The notes: generated by a model not told the origin, from the letters alone. A stretch of 64,000 bases of DNA from Thomasclavelia spiroformis (GCA_016901755.1 JACJKV010000004.1:1-64000), one strand, 5' to 3'; positions 16,237 through 24,962 are shown, counted from the stretch's first letter. Made by a program: numbers and translations.

Positions 16237-16778
16237 TGGCAATCCTCGATTTCATCAACCATTAATTCTACGATACTGGTCAGATAATTGCTTAGATTAG
16301 ATAAAAGCATGATGATTACCAGCCTGTCTTCATCTTTTTCGATATCGAGATGTTCAAACCCCATCTGATCTTTGATAAATTGTTTAAGATTCTGGTTTTG
16401 TTTTTCTTTGATCTGCAGAAACTGATCGTAAATATCCTGCAGGCTATGTTCCTGGTCATAGAGCGGGATAAGCAGTTTTTTGATTTCCTGAATGGTCAGA
16501 CTGTTTTTAAGATAATAGATCATCAGCATCTGAATGATCTGATCTTTGCAGTATTTTTTACCTTTGATCGGTGAAATCAGTTTCGCTTTAGAATAGTTAT
16601 TGATCATTGTTTTTGTAAGCAGCTTATCATCATCATATCTTTTGTTATCATCTAAGTGCTGATCAAATAGGGTCATGATCTGATCCATATAGAGGGCCAG
16701 ATCTGGTATTTCGGCACTGGTAATATCACTGCGGTTGGCTACTTTTTCGACGATTTCATCAAATTCATTTTTTTTCAT
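16233..16778 (-). CDS. DUF1836 protein, MerR-like putative regulator
   Basis: This 181-residue helical protein has the DUF1836 core: SAEIPDLALYMDQIMTLFD, then LTKTMINNYSKAKLISPIKGKKYCKDQI, which looks like a MerR-type DNA-binding helix pair, then a coiled-coil region. DUF1836 proteins are common in Firmicutes and uncharacterised. It overlaps lysR by four bases, so both are made from one message starting at the promoter at 16955-16983 with a leader of about 170 bases. Confidence 0.75.
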   Translation of the reverse strand: MKKNEFDEIVEKVANRSDITSAEIPDLALYMDQIMTLFDQHLDDNKRYDDDKLLTKTMINNYSKAKLISPIKGKKYCKDQIIQMLMIYYLKNSLTIQEIKKLLIPLYDQEHSLQDIYDQFLQIKEKQNQNLKQFIKDQMGFEHLDIEKDEDRLVIIMLLSNLSNYLTSIVELMVDEIEDCQ

Positions 16779-16799
16779 ATATTCCTCGTTTCTCTGTCT

Positions 16800-16934
16800 T
16801 TATATGCGCAGATTGTAATAGTTTATTGATGGCCATGTCCTGTAAAGAGGACCGAAAGTCAGTGTTTTTGCATATTCTGAAAAAGCATGACCTGATGGCA
16901 GCTTAATTTTATGAATCAGGATATACGTTTTGAT
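16800..16934 (-). other. Open frame of 44 codons without a normal start, upstream of the DUF1836 gene
   Basis: On the minus strand an AAAGGAG (16944-16950) is followed by an open frame that can begin only at ATA (16937) or ATC (16934). It encodes TYILIHKIKLPSGHAFSEYA and about 24 further residues, ending at 16800. No ATG, GTG or TTG occurs in a useful position. It may be a leader peptide with a rare start, a decayed gene, or chance. It lies in the leader of the DUF1836-lysR message. Confidence 0.2.
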
Positions 16935-16954
16935 TATTACTTTCTCCTTTAATC

Positions 16955-16983
16955 ATTTTATTAAGAATGTAGTAATAATGCAA
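16955..16983 (-). promoter_or_regulatory. Promoter for DUF1836-lysR
   Basis: Minus-strand TTGCAT (16978-16983) and TAAAAT (16955-16960) with a 17-base spacer. It points away from the promoter at 17049-17078. Confidence 0.45.
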
Positions 16984-17011
16984 CATTAAATTATATTTAT
17001 AAATAGATGAA

Positions 17012-17028
17012 ATAGTTTTCAAAACTAT
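17012..17028. promoter_or_regulatory. Perfect palindrome between divergent promoters, candidate operator
   Basis: ATAGTTTTCAAAACTAT is a perfect 17-base palindrome around a central C. It lies between the minus-strand promoter of DUF1836-lysR and the plus-strand promoter at 17049-17078, where a repressor or LysR protein could control both directions. Confidence 0.45.
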
Positions 17029-17048
17029 ATAATTATATTTAATGGCTG

Positions 17049-17078
17049 TTGTTTTTTCTGATATCTTTATTGTATAAT
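17049..17078 (+). promoter_or_regulatory. Promoter for the RNA upstream of lspA
   Basis: TTGTTT (17049-17054) and TATAAT (17073-17078) with an 18-base spacer; transcription would begin near 17085. Confidence 0.5.
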
Positions 17079-17084
17079 GTCCCT

Positions 17085-17250
17085 GGGTGATAATCTGAAA
17101 ATACTAAAAAAGCATTAAAATTGGGTGTGTTGAAACACAAAAAGGACTCTAAAAAGAGCCAAAAAAATTTTATTCCCATCTAAAAATAAGTAGCACACCT
17201 GCACATTAAGATACAAATCGATGGGTAAATTTGAAATTAATGCCGGGAAG
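17085..17250 (+). ncRNA. Putative structured RNA or lspA leader with a pseudoknot
   Basis: A chain of complementary segments suggests a folded RNA. GCATTAA (17112-17118) pairs with TTAATGC (17237-17243) as an outer stem. A long stem pairs 17165-17180 with 17220-17232, ending in CCCATC/GATGGG. GGTGTG (17124-17129) is complementary to CACACC in the loop of that stem (17193-17198), which would make a pseudoknot. The same GGTGTG can instead form a local TGTGT-TGAA-ACACA hairpin (17126-17139), so two states compete. A small CTCT/AGAG hairpin lies between. I do not recognise a known class: it lacks signatures of 6S, tmRNA, SRP RNA, RNase P or T-box. Structure by eye only. Confidence 0.4.
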
Positions 17251-17349
17251 CTTATATAACCACACATATTATAACACTTACTTTGATAAAAAGAAATGCT
17301 TGATTTTCATGACTATGTGTGCCTTGGAGCTTCAGGCGGAAAGGAATGT

Positions 17350-17862
17350 ATGGTTATAATGAAAAACATCAAAAAGAAAGAAATGATTTTTTATCTGCTG
17401 ACTTTTTTGGTTATCATGATCGGTGATCAGCTGTCAAAGCTGCTGGTTTCTTCAGCGATGATCTTAGGTCAGTCACAGACGATCATCGAAAACTTCTTCT
17501 ATTATACATACTCTCACAATCAAGGTGGAGCCTGGGGCATTCTTTCAGGTCATGTCGCTTTGTTTATCCTGATTGGGATTGCGGCTTTTGCGGCGATGAT
17601 TTATTATTTTATGAAGACCAGTCAGGATCAGAAACTGATGCGCTATGGAATCGTACTGCTGTTTTCAGGGGCTTTAGGTAATTTTATTGACCGTGTGGCT
17701 TTAGGTTATGTCCGTGATTTTATTAATTTTATTATTTTAGGATACGATTTTCCGGTATTTAATATTGCTGATATTGCTATTGTGCTGGGGGTCTGTATGA
17801 TCATTGTAGAAATTATTTTTGAGGAACATATATATGGAAATAAAAAAGTTAAAAGTGAATGA
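17350..17862 (+). CDS. lspA: Lipoprotein signal peptidase II
   Basis: LspA is the membrane aspartyl protease that removes signal peptides from diacylated prolipoproteins. Family blocks are all present: GDQLSKLL (first block), NQGGAWGIL, GALGNFIDR with the first catalytic Asp, and VFNIADIAIVLG with the second. Four membrane helices are evident and the length of 170 is normal. ATG at 17350 follows AAGGA by 4 bases; an in-frame ATG at 17359 is less well placed. It overlaps the next gene by 29 bases. The long region upstream may hold a structured RNA. Confidence 0.93.
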   Translation: MVIMKNIKKKEMIFYLLTFLVIMIGDQLSKLLVSSAMILGQSQTIIENFFYYTYSHNQGGAWGILSGHVALFILIGIAAFAAMIYYFMKTSQDQKLMRYGIVLLFSGALGNFIDRVALGYVRDFINFIILGYDFPVFNIADIAIVLGVCMIIVEIIFEEHIYGNKKVKSE

Positions 17863-18748
17863 TGAAAATATACGTTTAGATAAGTTTATTAGTGAAACTG
17901 TCCCTGAACTTTCACGTACTTTGATTCAGCAGTATATCAAAGCAGGAGATATTCTGGTCAATGGGAAAAGTGAAAAAGCCAGTTTTAAAGTTAAAACGGG
18001 TGATGAAATTGAAATCAGATTACCTGATGATCAGGAAATGGATGTTCTGCCTGAAGATATTCCTTTAGATGTTGTTTATGAAGACAGTGATGTCATTGTT
18101 GTCAATAAACCTTCAGGAATGATCGTTCATCCCAGCAGTGGGATTTACAGTGGGACTTTAGTAAATGCCTTACTGTATCACTGTCATGATCTGTCGGGAA
18201 TTAATGGGGTTTTAAGACCAGGGATCGTTCATCGTATCGATAAAGAGACCAGTGGTTTGCTGATGGTGGCTAAAAATGACCATGCGCACCGCAGTCTCAG
18301 TGAGCAGCTTAAAGAACACAGTGTTTCACGTAAATATGTGGCCTTGGTTCATGGTCTGATTCCTCACAGTCATGGTAAGATCAATGCTCCGATCGGTCGT
18401 GATGTCAATGACCGTCAGAAAATGGCGGTGACCAAAAACAACAGTAAAGAAGCTGTTACTAATTTTACGGTTTTAAAACGATATCAGGATATGACATTGA
18501 TCGAGTGTCGTCTGGAAACCGGTCGTACTCACCAGATCAGAGTCCATATGGCTTACATTGGATATCCGGTTTATGGGGATCCTAAATATGGCTACAAACG
18601 TGATGATCAGAGTCACGGGCAGTATCTGCATGCTAAAACTTTAGGTTTTATCCATCCCACAACTGGTGAATATCTGGAATTTGACAGTCCATTACCTGAT
18701 TATTTTGAACAGAAATTAAATGAATTAAAAGGAGAAAATGATGAGTAA
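17834..18748 (+). CDS. rluD: RluD/YlyB-family rRNA pseudouridine synthase
   Basis: This 304-residue enzyme has an N-terminal S4 RNA-binding domain (about 10-75) and a catalytic domain with the HRIDKETSGLLMVAKN motif carrying the catalytic Asp. It converts uridines in 23S rRNA helix 69 or related sites to pseudouridine. The gene directly after lspA matches the Bacillus lspA-ylyB order. ATG at 17834 is chosen because GAGG lies upstream inside lspA; the overlap is 29 bases. The exact rRNA site cannot be told from sequence. Confidence 0.9.
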   Translation: MEIKKLKVNDENIRLDKFISETVPELSRTLIQQYIKAGDILVNGKSEKASFKVKTGDEIEIRLPDDQEMDVLPEDIPLDVVYEDSDVIVVNKPSGMIVHPSSGIYSGTLVNALLYHCHDLSGINGVLRPGIVHRIDKETSGLLMVAKNDHAHRSLSEQLKEHSVSRKYVALVHGLIPHSHGKINAPIGRDVNDRQKMAVTKNNSKEAVTNFTVLKRYQDMTLIECRLETGRTHQIRVHMAYIGYPVYGDPKYGYKRDDQSHGQYLHAKTLGFIHPTTGEYLEFDSPLPDYFEQKLNELKGENDE

Positions 18749-19211
18749 TACGATTATTTCCTGGCAACAATATTTTATGGGGGTAGCTAAATTATCCGCT
18801 TACCGTTCTAAAGATCCTAATACCCAGGTTGGAGCCTGTATCGTTTCGCCAGCCAATAAGATCGTTGGGGTAGGATATAATGGTTTGCCTTGGGGCTGTG
18901 AAGATGATAAATTTCCATGGCAGGTAAGAGAAGGGGATCTCTATGATACGAAATATCCTTATGTTGTTCATGCCGAGCTGAACGCCATTTTAAACAGTAT
19001 TGATAAACTGCAGGGATGTACGATTTATGTATCTTTGTTTCCCTGTCATGAATGTGTTAAAGCTATTATTCAAAGTGGTATTAAGGAAATTGTCTATGAG
19101 GATGAAAAGTATAATGGTACCGACAGTGACCGTGCAGCCAAACGCATGTTAGATGCTGCAGGGGTAAAATACACGAAAATAGAACCTTTTCATGTATCAG
19201 TAGAGAAATAA
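18741..19211 (+). CDS. comEB: dCMP deaminase (ComEB family)
   Basis: This zinc enzyme deaminates dCMP to dUMP, feeding thymidylate synthesis. The zinc site is clear: HAELNAI with His and the proton-shuttle Glu, and PCHECVKAI with the two cysteines. The SAYRSKDPNTQVGACIV segment is typical of the family, with length 156. In Bacillus the homologue sits in the comE operon although it is not needed for DNA uptake; here it is away from comEA/comEC. The start at 18741 is taken because the ATG at 18738 is only 3 bases from GGAG. It overlaps the previous gene by 8 bases. Confidence 0.9.
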   Translation: MSNTIISWQQYFMGVAKLSAYRSKDPNTQVGACIVSPANKIVGVGYNGLPWGCEDDKFPWQVREGDLYDTKYPYVVHAELNAILNSIDKLQGCTIYVSLFPCHECVKAIIQSGIKEIVYEDEKYNGTDSDRAAKRMLDAAGVKYTKIEPFHVSVEK

Positions 19212-19212
19212 A

Positions 19213-19240
19213 AAAACTTCAGATCAATTCTGAAGTTTTA
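19213..19240. terminator. Two-way terminator
   Basis: AACTTCAGA (19215-19223) and TCTGAAGTT (19229-19237) flanked by A-run and T-run, between convergent comEB and rnhC. Confidence 0.75.
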
Positions 19241-20002
19241 TTGTATCTGGTCTTTGATACGCTTATAATTTGTCATATTCGTCTTGGTGACTTTCAATAG
19301 CATTTTTTTACCGTATTTTTTTGCGATATTGACAGCTACGTAATCAAGGGAACTGCTGGTTCCTCTGGGTAATTTCATTTTAAGACTTTTTGACATATTA
19401 TTGAAATACTGATAGAAAGCATATTTTGATAAGATCGATGAACACATGATAGCCAGATATTCTTCTTCACCTTTTTGCTGGAAAGAAAGATCTTTAACTA
19501 CGATGACTTCATTTTTCAGATAATTATAAAATGTTTTAGGTGATACAAACTGATTAATGACTTTCTTATCAACTTTCATGGCAACTTTTTGCATGACATT
19601 TGTAATTGCCTGATTATAAAGCTGAGCTTTTATATTGGCAAGATTCTTGCCGGAACTTGCCATCTGATTATAATGAGAATTGTCTAAAATTAATAAACTA
19701 TAAACGATACGATCTTTGATTTGTCTTGCAATATCGATTATCTCTTGAGTTGACATTGTTTTAGGATCTCTCACATTGATACTTAAAAGCCAATCATAAT
19801 CGTTTTCATCAATGTAACACGCTACAACGCAAAGCGGACCGAAGAAATCACCAGATCCGGTTTCATCACAGCCAATGTGTGAATGTCTATAATATTCTTT
19901 GCCTGTATCGTTTATTCCTTTTTGGGCAACTGGCGCAGAGTTAACAACATGCATATTGATAATATTCATTTTATTTGAATTATTATTTTTTGATACATTC
20001 AT
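19238..20002 (-). CDS. rnhC: Ribonuclease HIII, short N-terminus
   Basis: The catalytic motif GCDETGSGDFFGPL and later conserved acidic residues (LLILDNSHYN, SSILSKYAF) identify a type 2 RNase H that cuts RNA in RNA-DNA hybrids; the DExGxGD pattern fits HIII. The usual 80-residue TBP-like substrate-binding domain is missing: only about 43 residues, rich in Asn, precede the motif. The start at 20002 is chosen because AGGAGG lies 11 bases upstream; the earlier ATG at 20029 would have that ribosome site inside its own coding frame. A TATAAT lies at 20034-20039 on the minus strand. Confidence 0.85.
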   Translation of the reverse strand: MNVSKNNNSNKMNIINMHVVNSAPVAQKGINDTGKEYYRHSHIGCDETGSGDFFGPLCVVACYIDENDYDWLLSINVRDPKTMSTQEIIDIARQIKDRIVYSLLILDNSHYNQMASSGKNLANIKAQLYNQAITNVMQKVAMKVDKKVINQFVSPKTFYNYLKNEVIVVKDLSFQQKGEEEYLAIMCSSILSKYAFYQYFNNMSKSLKMKLPRGTSSSLDYVAVNIAKKYGKKMLLKVTKTNMTNYKRIKDQIQ

Positions 20003-20055
20003 GTTACTGATTTCCTCCTTTGCATACATTCTAATTATATCATATTTTTATACTT

Positions 20056-20084
20056 TTGACACTAAATTTTTGTTTTGATACAAT
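20056..20084 (+). promoter_or_regulatory. Near-consensus promoter for cvpA-mutS2-uvrC
   Basis: TTGACA (20056-20061) and TACAAT (20079-20084) with a 17-base spacer, 18 bases before the cvpA start. Confidence 0.75.
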
Positions 20085-20101
20085 TATCGCGAGGTGATTT
20101 T

Positions 20102-20896
20102 ATGGAGATATTAATGAAACCTTTTCTATTAGATATAATTATTGTTTTTTTTGTCATATTCATGATGATTTTAGGATATAAAAAGGGATTTGTTGTTAGA
20201 TTATATGATCTTGCCGTGACCATAGGTGCTGGTTTGATAGCCAGTATCATGGCTCAGGTATTGTCTTACACCTGGATCATTTATCAGTTACCTGCACCTT
20301 TAGAAGAAGTGGGACAGACTGTCAATCAGCTGATTATTTTTGTGATTTTATTTATTGTTTTGAAACTTACTGGCAAGGTTCTGGGAATCGTCATTAAACC
20401 GGTATTAAAAAAAATATTAAGTATTTTAAAATTAACGGAGTTTGCTGATAAGATTTTAGGAATGGGCTTATCTTTTCTGGAAAGTCTGATATTTATATAT
20501 ATAATTCTGATCATTGTGGTATCACCGCTGGTTGCTGGCGGAAACCAGATGATAAGTGATTCGATGCTGGCTCAGGCCATTGTCAGTCGCGTTCCGTTTT
20601 ATACTGATCAGGTGATGGAAATGAATCTGATTAGTGACTTTTCAGCGTTAGATCTAAGTGCCAAAGATACATCCGGTGTGACCATCGTCAGTGACGTCTT
20701 GTTTCAGCTAGATCGTGCGGGACTGATCGATGAGGCAACACTGAATACTTTTATGGTTAATTATTATAGTGATATTAGTGGTGTTACAGTTGACCATCAG
20801 ACATATCAGCAGCTGGAACAGTTCTGTCAAAAGCACAGTTTGAACAGTCAGGATATTTTAAAAGGATTAATTGTGGGTGAAGGATATGAAGAATAG
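20102..20896 (+). CDS. CvpA-family membrane protein
   Basis: This 264-residue protein has four hydrophobic segments in its first 160 residues (for example LLDIIIVFFVIFMMILGY and LIIFVILFIVLKLTGKVLGI), then a soluble C-terminal part. The YKKGFVVRLYDL segment is typical of CvpA/YshB proteins; in Bacillus yshB also precedes mutS2. The function is unknown beyond membrane location. Start ATG 20102 follows GAGGTGA. The gene overlaps mutS2 by 11 bases. Confidence 0.85.
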   Translation: MEILMKPFLLDIIIVFFVIFMMILGYKKGFVVRLYDLAVTIGAGLIASIMAQVLSYTWIIYQLPAPLEEVGQTVNQLIIFVILFIVLKLTGKVLGIVIKPVLKKILSILKLTEFADKILGMGLSFLESLIFIYIILIIVVSPLVAGGNQMISDSMLAQAIVSRVPFYTDQVMEMNLISDFSALDLSAKDTSGVTIVSDVLFQLDRAGLIDEATLNTFMVNYYSDISGVTVDHQTYQQLEQFCQKHSLNSQDILKGLIVGEGYEE

Positions 20897-23189
20897 TTTT
20901 GATATTTTAGAATTTGATTTGATTCAAAAACAGATAAAAGAATACTGTTTCAGTGCGATGGCCAGACAGAAGATCGATGAACTGAAACCTTATCATGATG
21001 TAGAAGATCTGCATTTATTTCAAAGTGATATCACTCAGGCTACAAAAATGATCTATGCCTATGGACGTTTGCCTATAGCACCATTTGAGGATATCGGTGA
21101 GTATCTGCAAAAAGCTGATAAAGGCGGTATGCTGTTTCCTGAAGATTTTCTGGTGATTTTGCAGGTCCTGAAAAATATTCAGGAAATTGAAAGCTATCTG
21201 GAAAATGATATTGAACCAGGCAGTCTTTATGATTATATGTCATCTTTGTATTTGCCTAAGGATCTGATGCAGGATATTCAACGCTGCATCGATCCTTCAG
21301 GACATATTTATGATAATGCCAGTTATGAATTGCAAAGGATCCGTAAACAGATCGTATTTATCGAAGCTAATATGCGTAAAAAGATGGCCTCATTAAAAAC
21401 CCAGCATAAAGACCATCTTTCCCATGATGTCATATCCAGCCGCAATGAGCATCTGGTTTTACCGGTCAATATTTCTTATAAAAATCTCATTCGTGGTATC
21501 AGTCATGGACAGTCTGCTTCAGGGCATACTATTTACATTGAACCAGAAGAAATCGTTATGGCCAATGGTCAGCTGGCTCAGGCACGTCAGGATGAACAGA
21601 TTGAAATACAACGGATCTTGTCACAGCTGACAAGAATGGTCAGTACATATTTAAGAGTACTGCAGGAAGATATGAATATTCTCATTGATGTTGATGAATT
21701 TTTTGCGATTGGAATGTACAGTAAAAAACTTGATATGGTCATGCCGGCAGTTGAACTGAATCACCAGGGAATATCATTTTTGAAAGCCCGTCATCCTTTG
21801 ATCGATCAGGCAACGGTTGTGGCTAATGATATTGTATTAAATCGACCACAGGATATTTTGCTGATTTCCGGATCCAATACCGGTGGGAAAACGGTCGCTT
21901 TAAAAACTGCTGGTCTTTTATCGCTAATGGCAGTTTGTGGTTTACCAGTGCCGGTTAAAAGTGCCAGTTTGCCACTATTTGATGATATTTATGTCGATTT
22001 AGGAGATGAACAGTCTATTGCGCAGTCTTTATCAACGTTTTCATCTCATATGTCAAGACTGATAGCTATTACGCAACATGTAAGTCAGCGCAGTCTGGTC
22101 ATCATTGATGAAATCTGTTCAGGAACTGATCCTCGTGAAGGAGAAAGTCTGGCTCAGGCTATCTTGTATTATCTTCATGAAAAAGGCTGTCTGACATTGG
22201 CTTCTACCCATTATTCGGCCTTGAAACAGTTTGCTAAGGAAAGTGATTATATCAAAATTGCTTCAGTCGAATTTGATCAGGAAAAAATGAGACCAACCTA
22301 TCGCTTAATAGAAGGCAGTGTGGGGAATTCTTATGCTATTGAAATTTCGCGACATTTAGGGCTTGATGAAAGCATCGTGCACCATGCCTGTCAGATCAAG
22401 GATGCTTCTTCATCAGAATCAGAAAAACTGTTAGAAAAACTGCAGGATGAACTGGCTGGACTGGATCAGAAAAAAGAAGCTCTGGAACTGGCCCATAAAG
22501 AGGCTTTCCAGCAAAAACAGCAGTATGATAAACTGATTCAGCAATACCATAAACAGAAAGAAAAAATGATCGAAGCGGCTAAGGAAGAAGCAAATCAGTA
22601 TCTGCAGCAGGCTAAAGAAAAAACTGATCAGATTTTAAAAAATGTTCAGGGACAGGTTAAACCGCATGTCATTATTCAGGCCAAAAAAGATCTCGATGAT
22701 GCCAAATATCAAAAAACTGTGAAAAAGCGTCAGGATAACCATGTCTATCAGCCCGGAGATGTTGTCAAAGTTCTGTCAGTTAATCGTGAAGGAGAAGTCA
22801 TTGCGGTCAATAAAAAAGGAATTTTGACTTTGGCGATGGGTGGTTTAAAGCTGAATGCTAAAATATCTGAGGTTGAGTTTCTGCATGAAAAAGCTGTTTT
22901 GAAAAAAGAAACATCGAATACTCGTGCTTTACGTAAGGCTGCTACGCAAAGTTTTGAATTAAACATCATTGGTTTGCGTTATGAAGAAGCGATGATGCAG
23001 GTTGATAAATTTATTGATAATGCTTTGGTGAATAATTATTCTATGGTACGAATCATCCATGGTATGGGGACCGGAGCACTACGTAAGGGTGTCAGAAAAA
23101 TGCTGGATAAAAATAAATATGTGAAGTCTTACCGTGATGGAGGACCTAATGAAGGTGGATTAGGAGCTACGCTGGTTTATTTTGAATAG
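20886..23189 (+). CDS. mutS2: MutS2 ATPase with Smr nuclease domain
   Basis: MutS2 lacks the mismatch-binding domain of MutS; in Bacillus it acts on collided ribosomes and in others suppresses recombination. The 767 residues show a helical lever region, Walker A GSNTGGKT, Walker B LVIIDEICSGTDPREG with the ABC-type signature region before it, a coiled coil (about 510-580), a KOW-like part (PGDVVKVLSVNREGEVIAV) and a C-terminal Smr domain (LNIIGLRYEEAM... IIHGMGTGALRKGV). Start ATG 20886 lies right after AAGGAT. It shares the operon cvpA-mutS2-uvrC. Confidence 0.93.
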   Translation: MKNSFDILEFDLIQKQIKEYCFSAMARQKIDELKPYHDVEDLHLFQSDITQATKMIYAYGRLPIAPFEDIGEYLQKADKGGMLFPEDFLVILQVLKNIQEIESYLENDIEPGSLYDYMSSLYLPKDLMQDIQRCIDPSGHIYDNASYELQRIRKQIVFIEANMRKKMASLKTQHKDHLSHDVISSRNEHLVLPVNISYKNLIRGISHGQSASGHTIYIEPEEIVMANGQLAQARQDEQIEIQRILSQLTRMVSTYLRVLQEDMNILIDVDEFFAIGMYSKKLDMVMPAVELNHQGISFLKARHPLIDQATVVANDIVLNRPQDILLISGSNTGGKTVALKTAGLLSLMAVCGLPVPVKSASLPLFDDIYVDLGDEQSIAQSLSTFSSHMSRLIAITQHVSQRSLVIIDEICSGTDPREGESLAQAILYYLHEKGCLTLASTHYSALKQFAKESDYIKIASVEFDQEKMRPTYRLIEGSVGNSYAIEISRHLGLDESIVHHACQIKDASSSESEKLLEKLQDELAGLDQKKEALELAHKEAFQQKQQYDKLIQQYHKQKEKMIEAAKEEANQYLQQAKEKTDQILKNVQGQVKPHVIIQAKKDLDDAKYQKTVKKRQDNHVYQPGDVVKVLSVNREGEVIAVNKKGILTLAMGGLKLNAKISEVEFLHEKAVLKKETSNTRALRKAATQSFELNIIGLRYEEAMMQVDKFIDNALVNNYSMVRIIHGMGTGALRKGVRKMLDKNKYVKSYRDGGPNEGGLGATLVYFE

Positions 23190-24945
23190 AGAATATATTA
23201 AGAATAAATTATCGCTTTTACCAATGCAGCCGGGCTGTTATCTGATGAAAGATAAAGACGGAACGGTTATTTATGTTGGTAAAGCCAAAAAACTGAAAAA
23301 CAGGGTTTCTTCTTATTTTGTTGGCAGTCATAACTATAAGACGACCAAACTGGTTCAGGAAATTGATGATTTTGAATATATCGTTACTGACAGTGAAAAA
23401 GAAGCACTGCTGTTAGAAATTAATCTGATCAAAGATTATGCTCCAAAATATAATATCAGCTTCATGGATAATAAATATTATCCTTATATCCAGCTTACCA
23501 AAGAAAGACATCCGCGACTGAAAATCGTTCGCAATGCCAAAGAAAAAAAACATAAACATTTTGGACCGTTTCCTGATGGAACAGCAGCCAGAGATATCTT
23601 TAAACTGCTTAATCGTCTTTATCCGCTTAGAAAATGCAATCATATTCCTAAAAAAACATGTTTGTATTATCAGCTTAATCAATGTCTGGCACCCTGTATC
23701 CATGATGTTGATGAAGAAGAATATAAAAAAATTACTAAACAGATCACCCAGTTTATTCAGGGAGATACAAAGGAGATTATCGATGAACTGCAGGAAAAGA
23801 TGCTGCAGGCTTCATCACAGCTTAATTTTGAATTAGCGAAAGAATATCGTGATCTTATTGCTCATATTCAGCATGTTACCAGCAAGCAGCATGTTCAGTT
23901 TGCTGATCAGATCGATCGCGATATCATCGGCTATTATCAGGATAAAGGCTATCTGTCGTTACAGCTGTTTTTCATGCGTAATGGTAAACTGCTGGCTCGT
24001 GATCTGAATCTGGTTCCTTTAGATGATATGCAAGAACAGATTACCCAGTTTATTGTCAGTTTCTATCAGGAAAATACGTATCCTAAAGAGATTCTGGTGC
24101 CTGGTGATCTGGATACTTCTTTGCTGGAAGAGATTCTGGAATGCAAGATCATCAAGCCAATAAAGGGACAAAAAGCCAAGCTTGTTGAAATGGCTAATCA
24201 TAATGCTAAAGAGGCTTTGGAAAAGAAGTTTTTGCTGATTGAAAAAAATCAGAAGGCAACGATTGGCGCTATAGAACAGCTGGGGAAAAAATTAAATATG
24301 GTTACTCCTCGCCGTATCGAGCTATTTGATAATTCCAATATTCAGGGGGCTTATGCTGTTGCGGGCATGGTCTGCTTTGTTGATGGGGTGCCATCTAAAA
24401 AAGATTATCGAAAATATAAGATCAGAACTGTTGAAGGTCCTGATGACTATGCCAGCATGAAAGAAGTCATCTACCGTCGTTATTATCGGGTGCTGGTAGA
24501 AAGACTGAAAAAACCTGATCTGATCATCGTCGATGGTGGCAAGGGACAGATCAAGGTGGCTAAAGAAGTGATTGACAGTCTGCATCTTGATATCAAAGTC
24601 TGTGGTTTGGCCAAAGATGACAGTCACTCTACGGCCATGCTTTTAGACAGTGAAGGACAAATTATTGAAATAGATAAAAAAAGCGAACTGTTTTTTCTGT
24701 TGACAAGAATGCAGGATGAAGTGCATCGCTATGCGATTTCTTTTCATAAAAATGTACGTTCTAAATCACTGTTTCAGTCGGTCCTTGATGATGTTTCTGG
24801 AATCGGACCGAAAAGAAAGAAAGAACTGCTGAAACATTTTGGCAGTGTTAAAAAACTAAAAGAAGCTTCTTTAGAACAGCTGCAGCAGCATCTTCCTAAA
24901 GAAGTTGCCAAAGAACTTTTTGAGACATTGAGTCACACCAAATAA
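23182..24945 (+). CDS. uvrC: Excinuclease ABC subunit C
   Basis: UvrC makes both incisions around DNA lesions in nucleotide excision repair. Domains in order: GIY-YIG nuclease (GCYLMKDKDGTVIYVGKAK, residues 18-36), Cys-rich segment (RKCNHIPKKTCLYYQ), UVR helix pair binding UvrB (about 200-235), the RNase H-like C-terminal nuclease (ELFDNSNIQGAYAVAGMV, LIIVDGGKGQ) and helix-hairpin-helix (VSGIGPKRKKELLKHFGS). Length 587 is normal. The start is a TTG overlapping the mutS2 stop; it matches the expected N-terminus (KNKLSLLPMQPGCYL), and no ATG precedes. Confidence 0.93.
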   Translation: MNREYIKNKLSLLPMQPGCYLMKDKDGTVIYVGKAKKLKNRVSSYFVGSHNYKTTKLVQEIDDFEYIVTDSEKEALLLEINLIKDYAPKYNISFMDNKYYPYIQLTKERHPRLKIVRNAKEKKHKHFGPFPDGTAARDIFKLLNRLYPLRKCNHIPKKTCLYYQLNQCLAPCIHDVDEEEYKKITKQITQFIQGDTKEIIDELQEKMLQASSQLNFELAKEYRDLIAHIQHVTSKQHVQFADQIDRDIIGYYQDKGYLSLQLFFMRNGKLLARDLNLVPLDDMQEQITQFIVSFYQENTYPKEILVPGDLDTSLLEEILECKIIKPIKGQKAKLVEMANHNAKEALEKKFLLIEKNQKATIGAIEQLGKKLNMVTPRRIELFDNSNIQGAYAVAGMVCFVDGVPSKKDYRKYKIRTVEGPDDYASMKEVIYRRYYRVLVERLKKPDLIIVDGGKGQIKVAKEVIDSLHLDIKVCGLAKDDSHSTAMLLDSEGQIIEIDKKSELFFLLTRMQDEVHRYAISFHKNVRSKSLFQSVLDDVSGIGPKRKKELLKHFGSVKKLKEASLEQLQQHLPKEVAKELFETLSHTK

Positions 24946-24962
24946 AGGATATTCATATATTA
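24935..24962 (+). promoter_or_regulatory. Sigma-K-like promoter for gerE
   Basis: AC (24935-24936), a 17-base gap, then CATATATTA (24954-24962) fits the sigma-K pattern AC-N17-CATAnnnTA. gerE is a sigma-K gene in Bacillus. The -35 half overlaps the end of uvrC. Confidence 0.5.

Noticed and set aside
16803..17349. 6S RNA, tmRNA, SRP RNA or RNase P RNA
   Set aside because: None of their conserved stretches was found; the structured part is therefore reported as unclassified.
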